A stretch of 64,000 nucleotides of DNA, taken from Tubiluchus corallicola. Its lineage: Eukaryota; Priapulida; Priapulimorpha; Priapulimorphida; Tubiluchidae. The notes beneath the pieces are model-generated. The model was not told where the DNA came from and searched no databases. It was given only the letters and a program-made list of their open reading frames with translations. How positions within the stretch are numbered: the first letter of the stretch is position 1; the number at the start of each line of letters is the position of its first letter. This document shows positions 1 through 10,985 of the stretch, piece by piece. The position numbers were made by a program, and so were the translations under genes. The stretch covers positions 1-64,000 of the forward strand of contig JAQGDQ010000073.1 in the NCBI GenBank assembly GCA_030141605.1. The letters are read 5' to 3'.

Positions 1-282
1 TGAAAATTGAATCGAGAAGAGACCGTCGAAAGCTGCGTTATGGTTAGGTCTCTTAGACTTCGCAAGCAAGTTGCACGACTGTAATAGCTAGAGAGAGTCG
101 ACAATAACAATCGTAATCCAGCGAGCTTTACAAGCTAAACAAATCTGCTTTGATTGAATTATTATATAAACTAGAAAAAATGCCAAGTAACAAACTTTCT
201 GATTTTCAGCTTTTAACCACGCTAGAACTTATAACTGACTATCAATTCATAACACGTAAAGACTAACTACGGTTGAGCTGTA
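1..282. other. Left flank, no gene recognised
   Basis: I see no coding exon, RNA gene or repeat that I can name here. The inverted-repeat-bounded element described next begins near 283. Confidence 0.5.
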
Positions 283-3200
283 GGGAGCGGAATGCGCCAA
301 TAGCCGCAGTAGGACAGTTCCGCAAATGCGCATGTGTTAAATTTGCGGGAAAAGCAGTGTCGTACATGGGCAGCCCAAGTAGGGCGCTGACGATTTCTGT
401 CGAGAATCGAGAATTATGACATGATAAAACATAAAACTAAATTTGTTTTGGACAAAAAGTAATTTCATAATAATGATGGATATCCCTTGACAATTCACAG
501 ATGTTTTTCTACAATAATATCATCATTATTATCATCATAACATTAAACTAAGTATTTAATGCTTTAAAGAGAGAAATTATGTAGGCACATAGCTCAAAAT
601 AAGATTCTTTTATTTTATCAGATAATAATAAATTATTCAATGTGTATTGATGTTTTCAAATCTTATTATTAAATATACAAAGACAACGGATGTGTTCCTA
701 TATGATTAAGACTCGACATCAAACATATTGGTCTGTCGCTCCGCCCCCGCAACGTAAACACGCTCAGCAGCATTTGGGAGATTATTAAGAGACAACAATA
801 TTTCAAGTTCAGAGATAGGATAAAAGAAGACAGATTTATCATTTGGAGCATTTAAGAAAGATTGGTAGGTCTTCAAAGTGGGTGGGATTTTATTGGCCAG
901 ATTACTACCTACAGACTGGAAGAATTTATTAAATGCATTAGCAATAGAGAGATCGTCACTTGTGGTATGACCATTGTTATCTAAATAGGAAGGGGCAACT
1001 TGTGTTTTACTTTTAATTTTCAGTAGGCTATTAATCGTACTCCATTGCTTCTTAATATTATTTTTGTTTACAGCAAATAAATGGTCATAATATTCTCTTT
1101 TGGATTTTTGTTTAACGTGATTTAGTTTATTTGAATAAGTCTTATAATAAGTCTTTTTGTAAAGCGAATTAGAAAGTTTGTGAGATTTATAGAGTTTGCT
1201 TCTAGTTCTGATTGATTTTAAAATTCCGGGTGTTATCCAGGGTTTTCGAAAGGATATTGTTTCTCTTTTACTAAGTGTTCGAATCGGGGCATGTTTATTA
1301 AGGGTGGTTTCAAATGATTCCAAGAAATTGGAAAAAGTATTATTTACATTAAGTTGACTATTGAAAATGTTAGAAAGTGAATGTCCCAAATCGCTCAGAA
1401 AATTTGCAGGAATAAATCTTTTAGTATCTCTTATTTGTACTTGAGACTTACTTTTGCATGCATAGGAAGAATTAACAATTGCAAAGATAGGCAGATGGTC
1501 AGCCAGTTCATACTGAATGATGCCAGCAGTGATGGGATTTTGAAACTCATTAGTATAAATATGATCAATTAAGGTTTGTGAGTTGTTAGTAATGCGAGTT
1601 GGTTGAGTTATAACTGGATGAAACCTATTTGAGAACAACATATTTATGTAGTTGGCAACTGAAGAAATGTCTTCATGTTGAAGTAAATTAATATTTATGT
1701 CCCCGCAAATAAAAGCTGTCCTACCTGACGAATTGATAAAGTTTAAGATCTTTTCCATTTCTTCATTAAAGTGACTGACAGATTTGTTGGGGTGCCTGTA
1801 CACGACGCCAAATAATATAGGTGCTTTATTTCTTGATGTTTTTATCTCGACCCATATATCCTCTACAGCTATTCTGCTAACAGTGTGAGGTAAGTTGGAT
1901 GTATATTTTTCGCAGTTAAACTGAATTTCATTAATAACTTTATATTCAAGATTTTTTTTAATATATAGACCTACCCCACCTGCAGCAGTAGGCGAATCTT
2001 TTCTAAGAAAAATGTACTCTGGTATATTGTAGAAAAAGGGTGTATTATCATGTAATCTTGTTTCTGAAATCGCTATGATGTCCGGAGGATTTTGAAAATG
2101 ATCCACTGTTTCAAGCACCTCACAAAAATAGCGGCCAAGACTGCATGTATTCATGTGCACAAAGCAAAAATCATTTGTATTGTTTTTTAATTTGGTGTCA
2201 TGTTTTAGTGCATCTAAAGAATAATACTTACTAGAGTACTGTACTATATAATTGTCTGGATCTTGAGAATCTTCACATATGGGTGACAGAAATGAAGAAA
2301 GATTAGTATAAGTAGATAAGCTTATAGTAGAAACACTCGTGCTGAAGATAGTTGAGAAGTCCTCGTCATCGCAGCCCTGAAATGGAAGTAAAATGTTAAT
2401 ACAGTTTATACAGTAGTAAGGCTCACTACTATTGCCTAAATTACGAAATTCTAAAAGGGACAACGTTGAACATTTTAAGTGTCTCCAACAGAGACAAATA
2501 TTACATTGAATAGCACATTGAGTCGGCTTGCATTCATGGTTACAAAACGAACAAGGAAATTTTGCCATAAAGGACTTGAATTAAGTTTCAAAGATATTAA
2601 AATATGAGACGGCCTATATATCAGCCAGGTCTTGCTCAGTTCGCGCAGGATAACAACAACAGCAGTTCGCGCAGGATAACTGTCTAGGCTAAACTAAACT
2701 AAGCTAAGCAACATGACAGTCACAACTAATGTCTAATCAGCAGACAAACTGATGCGCTTTTTCATAAACACAAATTTGCGAAGCAGCAGCTATTTCAACA
2801 TGAAATTTACTCTTAAAGTAGCCAAAAATGACTTTTCAACTTAAATAGAATGTAGAGACAAAGTTTCAAAGCACTACAAAATACAGAGACATAAATATAA
2901 TAAAGAAAGTAAGCCAGTTAGCCTTGCTTTACTATTAAGTCTCTCTTGCCTTTAAACATGTGAACATCATGCCTGCAATGTATTTTTCTATATTAACTGA
3001 CATGTGCTCGTCTACAAGATTTATTAAGTTTTTGTCAGGCTATGGAAATGGAATAAATTTGACTGTTCCATTTTAATAGACCACCCTAATATTGAATGCC
3101 CGAGTCACATAAATCCCAATGGCATCTTTTAATCTTGATTATAACCAGTAAAACAGCATATAATTAGCTAATATTACATTGATGTATAATATAAGTTTTG

Positions 3201-3743
3201 ACCACATTTGAATTAATTTTGGCTGTGAAGATTTCATTGAGGTTTATAAAAACTGGCCAGAAAGAAAACATTTTGTTTTGTCCTTATTTAAAGTTAATCA
3301 AATAGTTGTGTTTATCTAACTTGCAAACCATAAACTAAACTAAACTGCATATTTTCTTGACTGCAAAATGGTTTAATCAGACACGTCATCATCATCATGG
3401 ATGTAAGCATTGTGCATTTGTTCCTGTAAACGAAACTAGACTATATATTTCCACCAATTCACTTGCAATTTCAATTTATAATAATAAAATCAAGAACCAG
3501 GCTAATATTTCTCCCGCTAACTAATGAAAAGTTGCCATTTTTCATGACAGTGTTAGACGGAGCTGTAGCTAAATGTCCCGAATGTACCTGCTGCAGGGGT
3601 GTGTGAAATAACTTGCAGGCTGATTGGGCAGTCAACGAAAATGATTGACATTATGTTAGACGTCACTTGGGCACTACGCGTCCTACTTGAGCTAGCCCAT
3701 GTACGCCCATTGTCCTACTTCGGCTAGTGTCTTACTCTGCTCC
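283..3743. mobile_element. Putative composite element with imperfect terminal inverted repeats around a LINE fragment
   Basis: Reading inward from the left (283-391) the sequence begins gggagcggaatgcgcc and contains tagccgcagtaggaca and cgtacatgggcagcccaag. Reading inward from the right on the complementary strand (3743 down to about 3662) it begins gggagcagagtaagac and contains tagccgaagtaggaca and cgtacatgggctagctcaag. The order and spacing of the blocks agree except for about 39 extra bases on the left. No clear target-site duplication is visible. Between the repeats lie the LINE open reading frame (706-2568), a short direct duplication of a cagttcgcgcaggataac-like unit near 2638-2681, and about 1 kb with no coding signal. 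It may be a non-autonomous DNA transposon that gained LINE sequence, or two copies of one repeat facing each other. Confidence 0.45.
706..2568 (-). mobile_element. Non-LTR retrotransposon (LINE) fragment: PHD-like finger plus APE-type endonuclease, reverse transcriptase missing
   Basis: A 620-codon frame without internal stops. Residues 6-57 form a Cys/His finger (CSFC, CNICLCWRH, YYCINC), as at the N-terminus of many jockey/CR1-like ORF2 proteins. Residues of about 130-360 carry the apurinic-endonuclease-like signatures in order: AISETRL, GGVGLYIK, GVVYRHPN, FICGDIN, DHIYTNE and ADHLPIF. A basic linker (KPWITPGI, YKTYSNKLNHVKQKSKREYY) follows, as found before the RT palm. The protein ends about 20 residues after ISELEILLSLNNLP in unrelated sequence, so the RT domain, including any YADD box, is absent. 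LINE copies usually lose their 5' end; this one lost its 3' end, so it cannot move by itself. The finger and endonuclease look intact. The clade assignment is uncertain. Confidence 0.85.
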
Positions 3744-6602
3744 CAACACAGCGAACTTACTCAATCACGGAAATCAATATTACTACTACCACTACATGTT
3801 TTCATTTGTTTTGCCTTTGTTACTCAACAAATTTTGTTTTTTACTTTTACCTCCTCAATACTGTGGTTTATAAAATTTGTTACATTAACAAAGTTTAAAA
3901 TCATAGATTGCCTGGTTTAGTACTACTGGCCACAATCCTTCATTATTATGCAGACCGACAGTCCTTGGTAAGTCGGTAATATGTGAAAGTTAAACGCATT
4001 AAAATTTTTAAACATCATGGACATCAGTACAATTAATAACATACTTCAAATGAAGTTAATCCTAAGAAAAAAAAGTCGTAATTATTTAAATGTCATATAA
4101 GACTGGGCGGGTATGAAAGAATTTCTATTCTCACGAGTAATAAATTATTGGAACAGACTTCAACAAGCTGCAATGTGCTGTAAGCATAAATATGGACCTG
4201 TGGTGTTGTTGCTTCATAGTTATCATAGGTGACTGTGATGGCAAAGCATCTACGATGAAATGTCAAACATGACAAATAAAGATGTGTAATAATCATAATC
4301 AAACAATTCAATGATCCAAGCTCCAGCTAAGCCGATTCCTACTGTGTGTTCCTCCATCATGTATTTCATAGGTGCACTTCAGTCTTAGATACTAATGTCG
4401 GTATTAGTTTCAACACCACAGGACCATACATCAAAGACCTGGAGCATGTAAATTTGGAATAGTTATGTTGCGGTCGGCAGTACTGGTACAGTTAGTCTTC
4501 ATCTATGGGCCTTTATACTGGGCTCCTGCACTTAAAGACCATCCAAAGAAGTTTGAAGAATCTTGAAGGTATGTCAGGTATTTCCAGGTAAATAAAATGA
4601 GAGAGAAAAATATTTATTTATGAGTGTCATTATACTTGTAAATAAATTGAATATTAGTACATATAAAATTGTTACTATGGAATGGCCTTGTCAGTTTACA
4701 GGGTTGATGGACAGGTGTGTTTTTCATCTCAGTACCTGTCCTATGATGACAGTTGACTAGCATGGAGCTCAATGGACTAATTATCTGGCATATTACTTGC
4801 ATTTATAACTTCACTTTATTTCGCACATTTTGTCATTTTTGGAACAAGTATCAGAACCATCATTCGGTCAGCATTACACTGGTGACGAGAGCAGTGGCAG
4901 CAGTCCTAAGCTGCCTCCAGCGTATCGGAACCGGGCAAACTTAGATCATCAGCAGCACAACCCCAACCCACTGCAGTGATATTGAACCGCCGGAAAGGTA
5001 TCTCAGTATTTGAGGTCTGTGTGGGTTTTAGGACAACTTTATTCATCTCAGTCGGTTTTTCAAAAACTGGAGCTCTCAAGTCTGCTTTGGCCAGGTATGT
5101 TGGAGGATGGTATGTGCCTTTCTTCTGTGGCTTCATAAATTACTTGTGAGGATGCAATTCTTGTATGCTGCATGACTATTTTCTGTGGTCTTGTAGAGGA
5201 ATGTTTACCTGCAAGGATATAGTTCTTGTACAGTGTAAATAATGTCGGTTTTTAAGTGTGCCGTACAAAATGTGGTCTGTAGCAGCACCTGGACTGTTAT
5301 TTTAAATTGTGATTAAATCTTAGGTAAAGTTTTGTCGATGTGTAGACGTATCGTGATGACTATTTCCATAATCACTGAGTGCCTCATTACAGGCTGCACT
5401 TACTTGGTTTGAAGATGGTGTTGGCAATATAGATGTCATAGCCCCAGTCTAACAATTTGCCAGGTTGATACACTTGAAGGAGTAGCTACGTGAAGGAATG
5501 ACGAGAGTTTCCTGATCTGATATATTCTCAATGAAATGAAATAATGGTGCTATGTTGGTTTGTGCAGTGCTTACGAGCCCGCGGAGTTACTAGAGCCATC
5601 TGGTTGAGGAACATCCTCATTGCAAGTGTGACACACATGCTTGATTCGTCAACTCTCATGGCAAGTTCAGCCCTGACAGTCTCCATGCAAAAGGCCGCCT
5701 GCTCAATCTGACTCACATGGAGCCAGTCCTTCCAGCCTCAGTTAAATTTACTGTGAATTATTAGTGTTTTATCCTTCTCTGTTAGTCTACTGGGTCTCGT
5801 AATTATTGGTATAAATTGCTATATTGGTTTAGTAATTAATTTCTCAATTTTCAATTTTTTATTAGTCATAGTTTTTTAGAATCGATATCTGTACGGTTAT
5901 AAACCTATAATAGCGTCAAAAATGTATGTTGCGAATTGATGAATCGTTGGTAATGTAGCAAATCAGAAGCAGTTCTGTACGCGAATAAAGTTCTAACTTT
6001 TCTTGAAATTAGTCAGCTGATCGCGGAAGGTGTTTGTCTGGACGGTTTTTGTGTATATTTGTGAAGTTATTTCACATTCGGACGCGGTTGCGTAGTTGCG
6101 TAATGCAATAGAGTGCATAGTAGTTAGACAAAGAAAATTATCTGTCTCAGAACGTGATACGAAAATTTTCAAAAATTATGTAGTACGATTTGAGAGGACT
6201 AAGTTGACCTTTTTACTTTAGTTTTACTCTGGTGTTGCTTCAATACTTGATTTGATTCAAGATCAACATTTACACTACCAGTCGAGCTAGGTTTGTACAT
6301 TATGTGGTGCACTTTATCATTTTTATGGTAGCATATATTTTTCTATAAATACACAAGACTACCAAGTAAATAAATGTTCACATCAAATTCAATGTTTTCT
6401 CTCGTGTGTGGACAAACGAATTCTGCAGTCTTTAATATTAAGTCACTCAAAAAGATTTTGCTTTGTTTAGATGTAACTGTTAGAAGCTGTCCAAGGAATC
6501 AAATATGAAAATTCTTTATCATAATTTCAGTTGAAACATTTCTAGTAAGACCTTTAGTGGGTTTATAAAGTGATCACAATGTTATGCTTATTTTTCAGAT
6601 TC
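3744..6602. other. Intergenic region and 5' untranslated region/intron of the TBC1D gene
   Basis: No coding exon is convincing. The only long frames (for example 4906-5136 on the minus strand) match no family I recognise. A pyrimidine-rich tract ending in ttatttttcag at 6587-6598 is a good 3' splice site four bases before the TBC1D start codon. At least one upstream non-coding exon should therefore lie in this interval or further left. I could not place it. Confidence 0.5.
6587..6598 (+). other. 3' splice site in the TBC1D 5' untranslated region
   Basis: The tract ttatttttcag directly precedes attcATGGATTC. It decides the start codon by placing the ATG at 6570 in an intron, and it implies a separate 5' non-coding exon upstream. 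Confidence 0.6.
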
Positions 6603-9600
6603 ATGGATTCTGCATCTCTGACTACTGTTTTCAAGGTTGTGTACCTTGGCCAGTCACAGCTGGACCGCCGATACACACAGCCTATGCTGCCCTGGGTCAT
6701 TGCAAACATTCGTTCTGAATCCCAACGGCGAAGCATCATTCTTCAAATAACTAGCTTTAGCGTGAAAGCTTGGGCTTTACCAGCCGGTGATCTCAACTTA
6801 GAACAAGAAGATAGGGAAATGTTGTTTGAGCATCGACTAGAGAACATATCTCGGTTTTCACGGTCATCTTTGCATCACTGCTGCTTTGCATACCTTCATC
6901 GCTTGTCAAATGATGCCCGTCTCACTTGCCATGTGTTCCAGTCATTTGAAGAACACCAGGTTTTGGAGTTGTTTAACAGTCTTCGAAATCTGACAAAAAC
7001 GGCACTAGATCCTGCTATATCTGGCTGCACGTCAATGGAAAATGTTCTTGGTTATTCACACTTTTTTGAGGTTCTGTATACCGGTAAAGTGAAGCTGCCT
7101 CAGAAGAAAGCACCACCGACATTTATTGATGACACTGTGGAAAGATTTCGACAACATGATGCAAAGAAACAGAAACAACTAGAAGCAGACTGGGTTCTCC
7201 AGCGACAGCGTCACGCCAGTGCTTCTAGCATCTCTGGGAAGCCATCTGGTGGTTTTGAAGCCAATGGCATTCATGACAACCAGTTAGCAAATCAGTGTGC
7301 AAAATTACAGCAGAATGGTGCTAGAAATAATGCGGCCTCCAATAATGGTTTGATATACCAGAATGATAAATCCCCATGTAAGCTGTCACTTACAGGGTCT
7401 GTTGACACTTTAGCTGAGGTTAAAGTGAAAGCAGAAAGAAATAGAACTATGCTCATGCAGATAGGAAAAACGGAAATTAGTTTAATATCCCCTGATAGAA
7501 AGTCGTCAATATTGGAAAAAAAGTTTAAAGACATTTCTTTCTGTTCTCAGGGTATTAGAGAACCTCAGTATTTTGGATTTATTTGTCGAGAGGAGCATAG
7601 CGAAAATTATGTTTGCTATGTGTTTCGTTGTCAGAATGACTCTGTTGTAGATGAAATTATGGGTGCATTAAAGCAAGCGTTTAGCTCTGCTTATCAGCAG
7701 GCGACCAAGTATCACATATGTGATGTTTGTCCAATGCAGCAATTTCACAAACTGTGCATTGAAGTGGAGGGCATGTCTGCAGATAGAGCACATTTGGCTA
7801 TGATGAAATGGTTAGAGTCGTTGTCCGATAATGAACAAACAGATGTTATGAATACGCTCGCAGAGTCACAGTTGGCTGGATATCAGGAAAAAAATGAAAA
7901 ACTTATGGGTCTTTTGTATAAAAAAGCTCAGGAAAGACAAAAACTGCATGTTCATACTAGTGATCTTCACATTAACATGCATAAATCTGAATTTACCTTG
8001 TCTGATGGAAAAAAAGTGGTGACAAACACGATCGATCAACTGAGGAATAAAGCAAAGAAATCTTTAACCATGTCCTTTGATCAGTTTCTTCGCAAAAAAA
8101 TTAGCAAAGAAGAAAGTCGTGATGCATTTCGCAAAAGAAGTGCGACATTCGATTCCAGTGACAGGGAAATAACCCCAGAATTATCTCCCTGTGGTACTCC
8201 GACACAAAAAAAGGAATTTAGTAAAGAGCTTTCTGATTTTGCAGTATCACCAATTTCTCCTCAGCGACTTCAAGTACCAGAGAGCCGTCCTAGAAGTAAC
8301 ACGTATGCCGCGGGCATGTCCAGTTCAGCTAGGCACAAAAAACCAGAACAGCTAAAAGAGGTGGACGAAAGCCGAACGTCTCCTACGCCAATGATTAACA
8401 CGTTTATGAAGTTTAATACCCCAAAAAAGAGTGATGCCACTACACCTCCAGTGACACCAACAGATGGCTTGTCCTACCGTCGTGAGATATTTAATAAGGT
8501 TGTTACTCCTGTACATGGGCCAATGGGAGAAGACCAAATTGACCATCCATTGAAAATGTTTTCGACAACTAATAAACAAAATGGCATTAAGACATCTGCA
8601 CAATATCGAGCATTGTGGAAGAAGGCCATCACTGAACAAATTTTGTTAAATCGCATGGCAAAGGAAAATGAGAAAATCAAAATGCATCAGAATGCGTTGA
8701 AAAACTTAATGAAACTCGATTACGAAGATCTCAATCTTTGCTTAAAGGAATCAACGGAAATCTGGAAGGAATTGTTAGCTAGGTCAAACAATCTTTCGCT
8801 TTCTGTTGATAAACAAGCCATTAGTAATGCTGTGAAAACTGGGGTACCTAAACAAAAACGAGGTGATGTTTGGGAATTTTTGATGGACCACCATTTGTTG
8901 TTGGATCACAATGGGATGTCAGATGATGTCTCTTACTCAGATTTACTTAAAAAGTTGACTTCACATCAACATACCATATTAATCGACCTCGGTCGTACTT
9001 TTCCTAACCACCCATACTTTGGTAAACCATTAGGAAGCGGACAATTGGCCCTATTTAATATCTTAAAGGCTTATTCACTTTTAGATCCAGAAGTTGGTTA
9101 CTGCCAAGGACTTAGTTTTGTTGCCGGTATTCTCTTACTTCATGTGGGAGATGAGCAGAAAGCATTTGACATGCTCCGCTACGTGATGTTTGGTCTAGGT
9201 TGTCGCCGACAATACAAGCCAGACATGACAGCACTGCAAATACAGATGTACCAGTTGTCTCGTCTACTGCATGATAAATGCAGACAACTGTACAATCATT
9301 TTGAGGAACATGAGATAGTTCCTTCATTATATGCTGCTCCTTGGTTCCTGACGATGTTTGCATCACAGTATCCACTCGGATTTGTGTCCCGTGTCTTTGA
9401 TCTCATATTTTTACAAGGTGTAGGAGTCATCTTCAAAATAGCTTTAGTGTTGTTATGTGAACACAAGGACTTAATACTGGAGTGTGACAGTTTTGAGACT
9501 GTCGTGGACTTGATAAAGACAAAACTGCCGTCCATTAGTTTTCCGGAATTAGAGAAAGTTGTAAATAAAGCATTTGATTTAGACATAAGTAAACAGTTAC

Positions 9601-10106
9601 ATGCATATGAAGTTGAGTATCATGTGTTGCAAGAAGAAATAAACTGCACTCCAGCTCGTGCCGATGGACTACAAATTGCACAATTAGAACAGGCCAATAA
9701 AAACTTAAAACGTCAGAATATGTCGCTTTTGGAGAATTTGCAAATGCTTCATGGCACTGTCCATCGCATGGAGGACACTATTTCTAGTAATCATGGAGTA
9801 ATTAGCACAATGAGATCTCGCATCAAACAACTGGAACAGGAACGTGTTGTATATCTAAGCTATATCACACAGATTAAGGCTCTGCTGCCTGATGGTGTTG
9901 CTCCAGAAATGCTGGAATTGAACAACAGCATAACAAATTCTGGATGTAGCATTCCAAAGAATGCTAGTGATGTATCACTAGATCTTGAGAAGGAAACTGG
10001 GTCAACAGTGATGTCAGGTCAGTTTCATCCTCTGCGCCGTCTGAGTGGTGATAGCCAGTCGTCCGGTGGCTTGGATGGCAGTGAAAGTCCCTTAGTTGAC
10101 AATTGA
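6603..10106 (+). CDS. TBC1D1/4: TBC1D1/TBC1D4 (AS160)-type Rab GTPase-activating protein, coding region in a single exon
   Basis: 1,167 residues, close to vertebrate TBC1D1/TBC1D4. In order: phosphotyrosine-binding-like domain 1 (about 8-150); a basic linker; PTB-like domain 2 (about 280-370); the short conserved segment before the GAP domain (YRALWKKAITEQILL, about 668); a Rab-GAP TBC domain (about 745-975); and a C-terminal coiled coil (about 1024-1097). The arginine finger is in LIDLGRTFP (about R798) and the glutamine finger in GYCQG (about Q835), so the dual-finger catalytic set is present. Family role: hydrolysis of GTP on Rab8/10/14-type GTPases, restraining GLUT4-like vesicle traffic until Akt phosphorylates it. 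Three R-x-R-x-x-S/T Akt-type sites are visible: RQRHAS, RKRSAT and RPRSNT. I chose the ATG at 6603 because a 3' splice site ends at 6598; the upstream ATG at 6570 is intronic. Vertebrate genes of this family have many coding introns, whereas none interrupts this one. Confidence 0.93.
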   Translation: MDSASLTTVFKVVYLGQSQLDRRYTQPMLPWVIANIRSESQRRSIILQITSFSVKAWALPAGDLNLEQEDREMLFEHRLENISRFSRSSLHHCCFAYLHRLSNDARLTCHVFQSFEEHQVLELFNSLRNLTKTALDPAISGCTSMENVLGYSHFFEVLYTGKVKLPQKKAPPTFIDDTVERFRQHDAKKQKQLEADWVLQRQRHASASSISGKPSGGFEANGIHDNQLANQCAKLQQNGARNNAASNNGLIYQNDKSPCKLSLTGSVDTLAEVKVKAERNRTMLMQIGKTEISLISPDRKSSILEKKFKDISFCSQGIREPQYFGFICREEHSENYVCYVFRCQNDSVVDEIMGALKQAFSSAYQQATKYHICDVCPMQQFHKLCIEVEGMSADRAHLAMMKWLESLSDNEQTDVMNTLAESQLAGYQEKNEKLMGLLYKKAQERQKLHVHTSDLHINMHKSEFTLSDGKKVVTNTIDQLRNKAKKSLTMSFDQFLRKKISKEESRDAFRKRSATFDSSDREITPELSPCGTPTQKKEFSKELSDFAVSPISPQRLQVPESRPRSNTYAAGMSSSARHKKPEQLKEVDESRTSPTPMINTFMKFNTPKKSDATTPPVTPTDGLSYRREIFNKVVTPVHGPMGEDQIDHPLKMFSTTNKQNGIKTSAQYRALWKKAITEQILLNRMAKENEKIKMHQNALKNLMKLDYEDLNLCLKESTEIWKELLARSNNLSLSVDKQAISNAVKTGVPKQKRGDVWEFLMDHHLLLDHNGMSDDVSYSDLLKKLTSHQHTILIDLGRTFPNHPYFGKPLGSGQLALFNILKAYSLLDPEVGYCQGLSFVAGILLLHVGDEQKAFDMLRYVMFGLGCRRQYKPDMTALQIQMYQLSRLLHDKCRQLYNHFEEHEIVPSLYAAPWFLTMFASQYPLGFVSRVFDLIFLQGVGVIFKIALVLLCEHKDLILECDSFETVVDLIKTKLPSISFPELEKVVNKAFDLDISKQLHAYEVEYHVLQEEINCTPARADGLQIAQLEQANKNLKRQNMSLLENLQMLHGTVHRMEDTISSNHGVISTMRSRIKQLEQERVVYLSYITQIKALLPDGVAPEMLELNNSITNSGCSIPKNASDVSLDLEKETGSTVMSGQFHPLRRLSGDSQSSGGLDGSESPLVDN

Positions 10107-10775
10107 AAGGTAAATTTGTTTGTAACAAAAAATTTCTTGTTAGTAAAAGATTTTGTTTGTGGTAATTTCAGAAAAGCTATATAGCAAATCACATGCACAC
10201 ATGAGGAAAAAATTTGTTGTAATAAGTTAATAGCCAATTTTTTATTCTCTGTAATAGTCAACTGAAAAGAAGTATCTGTGTTGGAGTGTGTCACATTTTA
10301 CAGATATTAACAGTGTAAATGTGCTTTTACAAAGTCTTTGGCTTCTGCTTAAGAGCAAAATCTGTTTTTGAGATGTCCACACATTTATAGAAAAGTTGGT
10401 GAAACTGTCATAACATATAACATAAATGTTTTTCCCCATGTGATTTGCCATGCATGTATTTTACCCAACTGATAATAGTATTCTATGTAAGTGATTATAT
10501 GTTTGTATTGTAGTATTTTTGTGGCAGTTGCAATTGATTTGGCTCACTGACACTGGAACTATAATGAAATTGCCACATTTGAAACATTTCATAACTTAGT
10601 CTTTAGTCCATGATAATATACTTAATTCATAACTGATTTGGATGTAAGATCTTGATTTAGCTAATTACCCCGTATGTACCATTTGCCTGATTGGACCATT
10701 AGGGCATTTTTGTAGAAAGTAAGTTAAAGTTCTACTGTAGTATCTATGTAATCAACCTTTTGCTCAATTCTGAGT

Positions 10776-10985
10776 ATTACAGCTGTACTGTTAATTTAAA
10801 CTTCAATTACATGGGAAGCCTTGTTGGGTTTAATTAACTTTCTTAGGTGGGTTCTTTGTTGGTTATCTTAGTTTAATCACATTACAGCTGTACTGTTAAT
10901 TTAAACTTCAGTTACTTGGGAAGCCTTGTTGGGTTTAATTAACTTTCTTAGGTGGGTTCTTTGTTGGTTTTCTTAGTTTAATCAC
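10776..10985 (+). repeat. Two-copy tandem duplication, 105-bp unit
   Basis: Copy 1 is 10776-10880 and copy 2 is 10881-10985. Both start attacagctgtactg and end cttagtttaatcac. I see only a handful of substitutions and no length difference, so the event is fairly recent. It probably lies in the TBC1D 3' untranslated region. Confidence 0.9.

Noticed and set aside
4906-5136. 76-codon minus-strand frame containing AVGWG, faintly like a trypsin-type protease
   Set aside because: No catalytic His, Asp or Ser motifs and no neighbouring exons.
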